NCBI GenBank assembly: GCA_905250075.1
Contig: CAJNOP010000530.1
Span: 1 to 64,000, forward strand
Direction: 5' to 3'
Length of the DNA: 64,000 bases
From: Rotaria sp. Silwood1
Lineage: Eukaryota > Rotifera > Eurotatoria > Philodinida > Philodinidae
The translations under genes were made by a program, and so were the position numbers. Position 1 is the first letter of the stretch, and each line of letters begins with the position of its first letter. Of this stretch, positions 55,784 through 64,000 are shown in pieces. Below the pieces are notes generated by a model. That model ran no database searches, was not told the DNA's origin, and saw only the letters and a program-made list of their open reading frames with translations.

Positions 55784-58700
55784 NNNNNNNNNNNNNNNNN
55801 NNNNNNNNNNNNNNNNNNNNNNNNNNNNNNNNNNNNNNNNNNNNNNNNNNNNNNNNNNNNNNNNNNNNNNNNNNNNNNNNNNNCCCCCCCCCCCCCCGGT
55901 CGGGACACCCCTGATTTCAGTATATTCTAATGATATATCAACAAAATCATCATGAACATTAATTTAAATTCTATTGATAGACAAATTCCTATGATATTTG
56001 TTTTAATATACCTTTACTTTTTGAATTATTATGTTATTAATAAAAATTTTTTGTTCTTTTTGTTGATTAAAATGTAAAATAAGATATTTTCAGCATGAAT
56101 TCATAAATTGAAAAATTACATGTTTTTTTTTTTATTGAATTAAATTCGGAAATGAATAATTAGATTTTATAATTTTTTTTTATAGTATACAAAAATTATT
56201 TTAGTAATTATTCATTTTTGTACTAAACCAAAGATATCAATTATGATGTTCTATTATCATAGGGAGAAAATATTATGATAATGACAAAATTTTGATTATT
56301 CATAAATTTAAGAATGAATAAAATCTTATAAATAATAAAATTCAAAAAATATTTTATTTTGAACATGATCACAAATCTCTCATATTATCAATAGTAATGA
56401 ATTTTTTTTGTTATATATTGACTTCTACAATTTCTCTAAATTAAAATCATTCTTTAATTTAGAATGATACTCAGTGGCGTACGCAGGGGGCCCGGGCTCC
56501 CCCTTGAGACGAAAGAGTCCTGGAGGGGGGTACAGGAAAAACTTTTTGTGCCATGGCCGGTCCCCCCTTGAAAAATTTCTGCGTACGCCACTGATGATAC
56601 TATGAAAAATATTTTTTTTTTGAATAAGATTGGTTTGAAAAAACGAAATCGAAAAATCAAGATGTATTTGTTTTGTACTTCAATTTTTTGAAGATTATTA
56701 TCTATTCATATATGAGTAATATACATGATAGTTATGTATTAGATGACAAAAATATATTTTTATTTTTATTTATGGAATAAAAACTCAAAATTTGTAGATT
56801 TCGATAAAAGTTAAATTTTTGTTTAATCTAAAAAAAAAGATCGAATCGGATAGAATACGTTCATATATTATTCGTGAGTTTTGAAAATTCAATAATAAAA
56901 ATAAAATGATTTGTTTTTTTTCTTATTGGCTAAGGTTATATTTCATGCAAACTTATTTTTTTAATAAATGATTATTGAACACGATATTCTTATATTTATA
57001 AAATAATGAATAGCTAAATTATTCTAATGAGAATTATATTCATTTTTTAGTGTATTGATGTTATTTGTTAGATGTATTATTATCATTAAAAAAAGATTTT
57101 CTTTCAATACTAAATAACCTTTGTTGGTTTTGGTTTTTTTTACTTCTTTCATGTCATATTATAATAGATAGATCAATAGTCATTTGTTTTAAAGAATAAA
57201 TCAGAAAAGAATATATATGACTTAGAATAAGCATACATTCTTTTATTAGAATATTAATATGTTATGTCACAACATATGATTATCAATATTTATTACTTTA
57301 TTTTCTATTCAAATTTTCAAATATAAAGAACTTACAAACATTCTCATAGATAAACTATATGGGTGTTGCTATAGCAATAAATACACGAATAGGAGATCAC
57401 GGTAAGTTAGTTTATTCTATATGAGAATTAATTAATATAAGATTAGAAAAATAAAAAAATTACTAATGAAAATCTTAAGAAACAAGATTATTATAGAAAG
57501 AAATTAAAATTTTGATAAATTTGAAACATTACACACATATATATAAATTTATGGAATATGGATTTAACTAGAAGAAATAAGAAAAAACTACACTAAAATA
57601 GAAATCTATACTATTCAGTCAGATAAGAGTTACAAAAATAAACGGCGTTTTTTTTTGTTTTCGAATCAAATGATTTCCATAACGTGAACATTTACAAGGT
57701 TTCTTTAAAAAAAATCAAATTCCGTAAAATGTACGCTTTTTACGCTGTGTTTTTTTGCAACACTTATCTGACTGAATAGTGATGATTATATTATATTAAT
57801 GTAAATTTTAAAAGATGTTCAATAGAATGTCTATTAATATATCTCAGATTTAATTATATGTAATATAAACTTTATTTCATATATTTCAAATTTATTAATT
57901 TCTTTTTTAATAAAGAAAATCTGTAGATCGATGTCAATTATTTGAAATAGTAATATTAATTATCTCTATTTCGTTCCTATCAAAAGTTATTCAAAAAAAT
58001 ACTCAAAACTCTTCTATTTTGAAAGTCAACTTGACTATTTTTTTTTGCATATTTTTAAAATATACAACATACAATAGATAAAAAAAATATTCTTCTATAT
58101 TATTATCCTTGAAATAAATAAGGTGTTAACATTAATCATAATAAGATATCATGTTTATTAATTAGTTCGATTTATCATCATCAAAATATTTCAAAAAAAA
58201 GAAATGTTAACTATCTGTAAAATATTTTTACTCAATAACATTTTAATAGAATATATATTTCAGTATCAATATAATCAATATATGTTTTATAGTTTTATTC
58301 TTTGTTTCTACTCATAGTAGTTCTATTCTTGTTATATATTAATCTTTTATTTTTTTTCGAAAGCTAACGATAGAGATAGAAAGAAATCTTTTTACCATCA
58401 TCATCATGTCTTTCTCATCCATCTAAAAGATAGAATAGAATGATACTTGAAAAACATCATCTATCGAGTCTATCATCATTAGTTTTATTGTTAAGATTGA
58501 CTATATTCTGTTTTTTCTATTTCTATATTAGGAATAGAAAATCTTTTTTCGTTCGAAGGGAAAAAAACACACTCAAAATGTCATTTTTTTTTCTCCATAA
58601 ATGACAAAACATTTTTCTTGATGTTTTCGATCATTTATCATGTCATTCTATCTTTTATTTTGACATATAATATTAATTGTAAGATATTTTTTGTATTTAT

Positions 58701-61583
58701 TAAGAAGATGATTATTTCAGATAACAGGTTTATATATTCATATGGATAATCGACGATGGATGAATACTCATCGTCTATTTGCTGTAAGTTTTAATTATTA
58801 ATATTTTATAAATCTAATAAGAATAAGATTTTTGAATTAAAATCATTTTATAAGAACAATTCGATGTTTTTTTTATTAGAAATAGAATATTATTTAAAAA
58901 TAGGTTTTTTTTTTTTTCTAAATAATTGTTTCATTTTATAGATTATAATCATAGAAAAATAAATGTATAAGTTATATAATCTTCATATAGATTGTTAGAA
59001 GTTAGGTTTTGTTTTTCTACTTAAGAAAATGAACATCATTAATAATCAACTACTATTGTCCTTCTAAAATGTGAAAATAATATCATTTTATAATCATCTT
59101 ACAATATTTTTTAATTAAGAAAAATGTGTTTTATATAAAATTTAACACTTGTTACTAAAAATAGAAAATATTAGTCATAATTAATTTTTTCAGAAATTTA
59201 ATCAATATAAATTTTTAGAATATTAACATGATAGTTTCCCTTTCAAGAAAAAAAGAAAAATCTCTTTTTTGTTGAATTTTAAATATTATTATTTCTTTTT
59301 TAATTTAGTTGAAAATTCATATTTTTCTTATTTTAGGCAGTGAATATGATTTTAATGTAGCAGATACTTTAAAATGTTATAGACCTTGTAGTCTTGATGA
59401 ATTAATAACATTAACAAATTTTAATAAAAAAGAAATTCAACTTATCTATCAAGGTTTTAAACAAGAATGTCCATCTGGTATGTTAACAGAAAAAAAAAAA
59501 AAATTCTATATATAGTTTTATAAACAAAAAAAAAAAAACAAAAATCTTTAAAGGTATTGTTAATGAAGAAACATTTAGAAAAATTTTTGGACATTTTTTT
59601 CCATGTGGAGATACAAAACAATATGCACATTTAATATTTTCAACATTTGATTTACGTTCATCAGGTATAATTACATTTGAAGATTTTCTTATTGGTTTAT
59701 CAACATTATGTCGTGGAACAATTGAAGATAGACTTAAATGGATATTTAAATTATATGATAATAAAAAAACAGGAAGATTAACAAAAGATGTAAGTCTTCT
59801 TTTTTTTTTTATTTGTAATTATACAAAAAATATATTTTCGAAAATTAATTTAAGTTTATTATATTCAAACTTTATACTTTTTTTTTGATTTAATAATTTA
59901 TTAATATACAGTCAAAGATAAAAGTTTAAACGAAAATGTATTTTTGATTTTTTCTATAATAACAAACATCAGTGATTTATCTACTGGGTGGGCGCCGGCC
60001 ACCCAAAATTTTGATTCGCCCACTCGAAAATATACAGCAGCCATGGGCCAAATAGGCGCCGCCCACCCGAGATTTTGATTCGCCCACTCGAAAATGTACA
60101 GCAGCCATTGGTCTACTGGGTGGGCCGAATAGGCGCCGCCCACTCGAAAATATACAGCAGCCATTCGTCTACTGGGTGGGCCGAATGGGCGCCGCTCACC
60201 CAAAATTTTGTTTCTCTCACTCGAAAATATACAGCAGCCATTCGTCTACTGGATGGGCGCCGCGCCCCCGAAATTTCGACTCGCCCACTCGGAAAACGAA
60301 GTCTAGATAAAACACTGACAAACATCTAACTGAAATCCAAATAGTGATTCGGATAGCCAGTCAATGAAGAGCTCTATCAAATGCATCCTATACTAAAATT
60401 TCATAGATGATTTAAGGTAGCAAGGTTTCTATAGAACCCAAAATCGTATTTTTCAAGTCTCAGAAAACTTTGCAATAATTCGTTTGCTAACAGTACCAAT
60501 TTAAAGAACACAAAATTTTGAAGAAAATGAAGGGTCGCCGCTTTTCCTTTCAAAATTTATAAGCATTACAAAAATCGAAAAAATACGATTTTTAGCGGTT
60601 TCTTGATAAATTTCAGTTTTTGTAATGCTTATAAATTTTGAAAGGAAAGGCGGTGACCCTTCATTTTCTTTAGAATTTTGTATTCTTTAAGTTGGTACTA
60701 TTAGCAAATGAATTATTGCAAAGTCTTCTTTGATCTGAAAAATACGGTTTTGGATTTTCTAGAAACCTTACTATCTTAAATCATCTATGAATTTTTTGGT
60801 ATAGGATGCATTTGATAGAGCTCTTCATCGGCTATCCGAATCACTATTTGGATTTCAGTTAGATCGCTTGTTATTATAGAAAAAATCAAGAATACATTTT
60901 CGTTTAAACTTTTGTCTTTGACTGTATATAGAAAAAATTTTATGAAATACTTCAATACATTTAATAGAATCTCGACATTTATGTATGCTATACTGTAAGA
61001 CTTAAACAAATCTGATCGATTAGCACCCAGTCAGACAAGAGTTGAAAAAAACAAAAATGGCGTTTTTACGCATTAAAAAACGCTTTTTTTTTTTTCTTCG
61101 AATCAAATGATTTTCACAGCGTGAACATTCACAAACTTTCTTTAGTTTCCGAAGAAAAAAAATCAAATTGCATAAAACTTCGTGTTTTTTGCACTTTGAA
61201 TATCATCGCAAACGTAACTGCGATGGATATTTTTGATCTCTAATAATCGATGAGAGATCGAATAATCTTACTGTTAAATTTAATATTTTTTTATATGTCA
61301 TACAAAAAAAAAAAGGATTTTCATGTGATTATTTGTGCTGTTCATTCTCTTCTTGGTAATGCATCCAATCGTCATAATAATTATATAATTACTCAAGAAC
61401 ATACAACTAAAGTCTTTCAAAAATTTGACCAAAAAAATCAAGGATATATTACAATAGATGATTTTATATCAATTTGTTTACAAGTAAATAATATTATTTA
61501 AATTATTTTCAAACATATGTTTTTGTTTTTTCTAGGATCCAATGATTGTACAATCGATTGAAGCTCTACGTGTAACTGTATGA
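55570..61583 (+). CDS. KCNIP: KChIP-type EF-hand calcium sensor
   Basis: Five exons (55570-55663, 59337-59477, 59554-59789, 61316-61483, 61536-61583) give 228 aa, within the KChIP range. The conserved core is clear: TNFNKKEIQLIYQGFKQECP, SGIVNEETFRKIF, HFFPCGDTKQYAHLIF, LSTLCRGTIEDRLKWIFKLY and FQKFDQKNQGYITIDDFI. KChIPs bind Kv4 channel N-termini and tune A-type potassium currents. The loops at EF2 (DLRSSGIITFED), EF3 (DNKKTGRLTKDD) and EF4 (DQKNQGYITIDD) lack acidic residues at positions 3 and 5 and have Asp at 12, so Ca2+ binding looks weak. Intron 1 is 3.7 kb and intron 3 1.5 kb, both stretched by transposons. An alternative first exon lies at 57359. The exon 4 acceptor follows an A-run rather than a pyrimidine tract. 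Confidence 0.88.
55729..55913. mobile_element. hAT-type MITE, family G, containing the assembly gap
   Basis: The 14-bp perfect tips CAGGGGTGTCCCGA and TCGGGACACCCCTG are flanked by the perfect 8-bp repeat atttcagt (55721-55728 and 55914-55921). Inside is a run of 28 G, then 100 N (55784-55883), then 14 C. The N block is a round-number gap, so the true length is unknown. It lies in intron 1 of the KChIP-type gene. Confidence 0.85.
56472..56593. mobile_element. hAT-type MITE, family D (copy 2)
   Basis: A 122-bp element with ends CAGTGGCGTACGCAG and its exact complement CTGCGTACGCCACTG, flanked by the perfect 8-bp repeat atgatact (56464-56471 and 56594-56601). It is a shorter, inverted relative of the element at 46960, in intron 1 of the KChIP-type gene. 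Confidence 0.93.
57359..57401 (+). CDS. KCNIP: Candidate alternative first exon of the KChIP-type gene
   Basis: An ATG at 57359 opens 14 codons (MGVAIAINTRIGDH) and ends with a single G before GTAAGT, the same phase as the exon at 55570, so it would splice in frame to 59337. Gly2 would allow N-myristoylation, although Ser/Thr at position 6 is missing. Vertebrate KChIPs are known for alternative first exons, one class of which is myristoylated. Without transcript data this is a proposal. Confidence 0.45.
57614..57777. mobile_element. Mariner-like MITE with TTCAGTCAGATAAG ends
   Basis: A 164-bp element with perfect 14-bp tips TTCAGTCAGATAAG, flanked by TA on both sides; the complementarity runs 3 bp into the flanks. 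The interior is AT-rich with a CGTTTTT/AAAACG theme. A diverged relative lacking a clear right tip is at 61030. It lies in intron 1 of the KChIP-type gene. Confidence 0.72.
59909..60924. mobile_element. Palindromic Tc1-like MITE with a nested insertion
   Basis: Ends CAGTCAAAGATAAAAG and CTTTTGTCTTTGACTG are flanked by TA, the Tc1/mariner target. Apart from a 356-bp insertion in the left arm, the element is one long hairpin of about 330 bp per arm with its centre near 60597. Without the insertion it would be about 660 bp. It sits in intron 3 of the KChIP-type gene. No transposase. Confidence 0.82.
59970..60317. mobile_element. hAT-type MITE, family H, with tandem repeats
   Basis: A 348-bp element with ends CAGTGATTTATCTAC and GTCTAGATAAAACACTG, inserted in the Tc1-like palindrome with the perfect 8-bp duplication acaaacat (59962-59969 and 60318-60325). 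The empty site is preserved in the other arm of the palindrome. Inside are four irregular tandem copies of a unit containing CGAAAATATACAGCAGCCAT and GGGTGGGC. Confidence 0.9.
61027..61229. mobile_element. Diverged mariner-like MITE relic
   Basis: Shares CAGTCAGACAAGAGTT, TTCGAATCAAATGATTT and TCAAATTGCATAAAA with the element at 57614, but the right tip is not recognisable. Located in intron 3 of the KChIP-type gene, shortly before exon 4. Confidence 0.6.
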
Positions 61584-61633
61584 TGATTGTATTCATTCCG
61601 TTATTAATATGTGCTTTTATTTTTTTCTGTATA

Positions 61634-61797
61634 CAGGCATGTACCTAAAGGGAAGAAGCTCATGGGGATCGGACCCCTCCTCAGGACTGAAAACGCCTGT
61701 AGGGGGGTACAAGTAGACGTTTTTTTTTCTCAGTGAATTTTTTAATTTTCCCATGGTTCCCCTACCCCCCTCAGAAAATTTCTGGGGTACGTACCTG
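61634..61797. mobile_element. hAT-type MITE, family E
   Basis: A 164-bp element with ends CAGGCATGTACC and GGTACGTACCTG, flanked by the perfect 8-bp repeat tctgtata (61626-61633 and 61798-61805). It begins 51 bp after the KChIP-type stop codon and so probably lies in the 3' UTR. Its tips recall family D in design but not in sequence. Confidence 0.9.
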
Positions 61798-62015
61798 TCT
61801 GTATATGAAATTATTAAAAGAAATAATTTTAATCATATATATGTATATTATATCGAGTTGTTTTTGTTTAAATAAATTAGTTTGTAAAACTATTTTTGAT
61901 GAAGTAAAAAAATGAAATCTTTTAATAATCATTATATAAAATTACTATATATATATTTTTTTTCTTTTATCAAACTTAATAATCATTAAAGTAAAAAAAA
62001 AAATGAATAATAAAA

Positions 62016-63008
62016 TTAATTTCTTAATGCTTCTAAACGTTTTGTAATTTCATCTTCTTGATTATCAATATCAACTGTATCAATTATTGTTGGATTAACA
62101 GGAACATCTGGATACATAATAACTTTAGCTAAAAAATAAAAGAAGAAATTTTAATAGAAAAAAAAATTTTCTTTTTTGTTTATTCTTACACATAAGAATT
62201 TCATTTAATACTTTATTGACTTCTTCATCAGTTTCTTCTTCAAGATCATTATTATCAAAATTTGATTCAATAGCTTCTTTCGTCATTTCACTTATAATAC
62301 CCATCTAAACAAAAATTAGTTTTTTGTTTCATATACTCTACAAAATAGAAAAAGTTTTTACTTTAATTAATTCTTGTGAAAATTGTTCAGATATTGATTG
62401 AAATTGTTCAATTTTCATTAATTCTGATAATGAATGTGCTACGGAAGCACTTGTTTGCATTATACCAGTTAATTTAACATTTACTAAAAAGAAAATTTTT
62501 GATATTATTAAATTTAAAAAAAAAATAAATAAATTACATAATTGATTTTTAATAGAATTATCAATTGTATCAAGATTAGCTTTGGCTGAATATAAATTAC
62601 TTTTATTATGTTTTAATCTTAGAAAAAAAAATGAAGATTAGTTTTCTTTTTTTATTAAATAAAAATTAATTTTAATTTACTTAACAATTCCTTTTGCTAA
62701 TACACGAAGTGCATCTTTATTATTATTTAAAGCATGTTTACGTATATCATTTGAAAGACGTTGAATTTCTCGATCAGATTCTTTATAAAAAAAAAACAAG
62801 AAAATTATTTTAGTATTGAAAAATATTACGATTAATTTGTCGATCTAATTGTCGTTTTTCTTGTCGAATTTGTGTACTAAAAGATCGTGTCTTAAAAAAC
62901 AAAAAGAAATATTAATAATAAAACTAAATAAATTTTTTAATTAAAAAAAACCTGTTCTTTAGCTTTTTCATAAGGAGTTCGTTTATCTCCACCGAAGAAG
63001 AAACTCAT
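62016..63008 (-). CDS. CHMP3: ESCRT-III subunit CHMP3/VPS24
   Basis: Seven exons (63008-62952, 62890-62830, 62780-62681, 62617-62538, 62483-62362, 62304-62190, 62128-62016) join to exactly 215 aa, close to human CHMP3 (222). The N-terminal basic helices carry RQEKRQLDRQINQSDREI; the core has ALRVLAKGIV, and SQELIKMGIISEMTKEAIE matches VPS24 closely. An acidic stretch (EEETDEEVNKVL) leads to the C-terminal MIM1 motif ITKRLEALRN, which binds the MIT domain of VPS4. ESCRT-III filaments cut membrane necks in multivesicular-body formation, cytokinesis and membrane repair; CHMP3 works with CHMP2 downstream of CHMP4. All introns are short (about 50-60 nt). The CHMP3 assignment rests on the GIISEM segment and could be confused only with CHMP2. 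Confidence 0.92.
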
Positions 63009-63517
63009 GTTGATGATATCTGTTAGTATTTTTGTTAAAATATATTACAAACCAATAAATGTTTATAGAATAACGTTGATTGTATCGCTTTATTTGCTAA
63101 TCTTATCAACTGACAGTCTCTATATTTTTATTTATAAAATAGATGTTGACTAATATCTTATGAGAAAAACAACAAAAAAAAAATCATTTTGTTTTTTTTT
63201 TATATGAAAACACAATTTTTATGCATTTCATCAGATTGATATTTCTCGATCAGAAAAAAACAAAAAAAGTTGCAAAGAATTAATAAACTTCTTAGTAATT
63301 CGAATATATTAAAAAACTTTTTTTGTTTTTTTTAATAGTGAAAATTTTGTAAAATGACATAGAATGAAAGAACAAAATTATTCTTTACACATTATTCTTT
63401 AATAAAAATATAAAACTTAATTGAATTAACTTTCTATCGAAGAATTTATATTCTTGAAAAAAAAAACAAAATAAATAATAATAGATTTACAACAAAAAAA
63501 AATTTTCTAGACTTCAA
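63009..63517. other. Divergent promoter region
   Basis: A 509-bp AT-rich spacer between the head-to-head CHMP3 and PRXL2B-like genes. It probably holds both promoters. A tttctag acceptor just before the ATG at 63518 hints at a 5'UTR intron of the latter. Confidence 0.45.
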
Positions 63518-64000
63518 ATGTCAATCAATGAATTAGATTCAATTATTGGTAATATATTAGTAACACGTGTAATAGATAATACTAATGTACAAATTCGTTC
63601 ATTATATGCATTTCAACCAATAGTTTTAATATTTTTTCGTCGTTTTGGTTGTCAATTATGTCGTTCATATGCATTAAAATTAACAAATGAATTATATCCA
63701 ATATTAAAAAAAAATCATATTGGTTTTATTGGTATTGGTCTTGAAAGATTTGGTTTAGAAGAATTTCAAGCCGGAAAATTTTTTTCTGGTGATCTTTATA
63801 TTGATGAAGGAAAAAAAGCTTATCAAATATTAGGTTTACCTTATCTTGGTTGGATTAAAGGTATAACAACATTATTTACAAGATCAACAAAATTATGGAA
63901 TGATGAAACAAAAAAAATGGGTGTACAAGGAAATTTTAAAGGTGATGGATTTCAATTAGGTGCTACATATATTCTTGGACCAAAAGATGGAAAAATTTGG
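63518..64000 (+). CDS. PRXL2B: PRXL2B-like thioredoxin-fold protein, partial
   Basis: An open frame of 161 codons from the ATG at 63518 that runs off the right edge. It contains FFRRFGCQLCRSYALKL, the CxxC centre of the AhpC/TSA-like PRXL2 (FAM213) family. IGIGLERFGLEEFQAGKFF, SGDLYIDEGKKAYQILGL and MGVQGNFKGDGFQLGA follow. These agree with PRXL2B (prostamide/prostaglandin F synthase) better than with PRXL2A, whose centre reads RRPGCFLCR. PRXL2B reduces prostaglandin H2 and prostamide H2 with thioredoxin as electron donor. No intron is seen in the visible part and only the C-terminal end is missing. Confidence 0.87.
   Translation, partial: MSINELDSIIGNILVTRVIDNTNVQIRSLYAFQPIVLIFFRRFGCQLCRSYALKLTNELYPILKKNHIGFIGIGLERFGLEEFQAGKFFSGDLYIDEGKKAYQILGLPYLGWIKGITTLFTRSTKLWNDETKKMGVQGNFKGDGFQLGATYILGPKDGKIW

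Noticed and set aside
55618-55955. Frames with poly-Gly or poly-Pro through the N block
   Set aside because: Translations of the G and C runs and the assembly gap within a MITE.
58721-58783. Possible third first exon or cassette of the KChIP-type gene (ATG at 58748, donor gtaagt)
   Set aside because: Its donor phase does not fit exon 59337 (joining gives an early stop), and as a cassette it reads a stop.
59901-60329. Overlapping frames with repeated YFRVG or QPLVYW-like motifs
   Set aside because: Generated by the tandem units inside the family H MITE.
1-64000. CRISPR arrays, rRNA/tRNA genes, LTR or retrovirus-like elements, LINEs
   Set aside because: Looked for on both strands; no direct-repeat/spacer arrays, no reverse transcriptase, integrase, gag or capsid motifs, and no cloverleaf that could be supported by eye.

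Overview
This is animal nuclear DNA, and the gene content points to a bdelloid rotifer or a close relative. The sequence is AT-rich, genes are split by many introns of about 45-70 nt with GT..AG ends, and the left edge holds the end of an orphan rhodopsin-like GPCR of a type I associate with bdelloids. There is also a decayed LDLa/EGF receptor of bdelloid style and several genes of non-animal flavour (formate/nitrite transporter, phi-like GST, fungal-like SDR and 2OG oxygenase relics, DraG-type ADP-ribosylglycohydrolase). The assignment is by recall of families; no database was consulted. No rRNA, tRNA, CRISPR array or retroviral/LTR element was found.

Layout. 0-12 kb: GPCR tail (+), glutathione S-transferase (-), DGAT2-family acyltransferase (-), a 65-aa potato-inhibitor-I protein (+), an unknown four-helix membrane protein (-), an F-box/FBA pseudogene (-) and a formate/nitrite transporter (-). 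14-17 kb: two broken fungal-like enzymes (SDR, 2OG-Fe(II) oxygenase). 19-24 kb: a secreted Thr-rich/Ly6-like protein (+) and a 205-aa tail-anchored unknown (+). 24.8-27.2 kb: a ruined LDLa/EGF receptor full of small transposons. 28-38 kb: an ADP-ribosylation neighbourhood with two tandem intact UAS-PARP fusion genes, an LRR protein, an ADP-ribosylglycohydrolase and a fossil ART/TPR gene. 38-42 kb: gene-poor, with one 53-aa Pmp3-type membrane protein. 42.7-46.9 kb: an unrecognised gene of 16 exons and about 1,000 aa (-). 48.8-52.4 kb: a defective Mutator-like element and a giant palindrome. 53.1-54 kb: an ORAI calcium channel (-). 55.5-61.6 kb: a KChIP-type EF-hand gene with transposon-swollen introns (+). 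62-63 kb: CHMP3/VPS24 (-). 63.5 kb to the end: a PRXL2B-like thioredoxin-fold protein (+, cut by the window edge).

The most striking structural feature is a dense population of short non-autonomous DNA transposons. About twenty elements, in several unrelated terminal-repeat families, are flanked by 8-bp direct repeats and have CAG/TAGAG-type ends, as expected for the hAT superfamily; no hAT transposase is present. Some are CpG- and GC-rich islands in AT-rich DNA. Others sit in introns, inside other transposons, or next to splice sites. The only assembly gap (100 N) lies inside one of them, between a poly-G run and a poly-C run.

The best candidate for something undescribed is the duplicated FAF1-type UAS domain fused to a PARP14-like catalytic domain, lying a few kb from an ADP-ribose eraser. 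Also notable are the ORAI channel whose conserved pore-collar basic residues read as glutamates, and the KChIP homologue with degraded calcium loops and two phase-compatible first exons.
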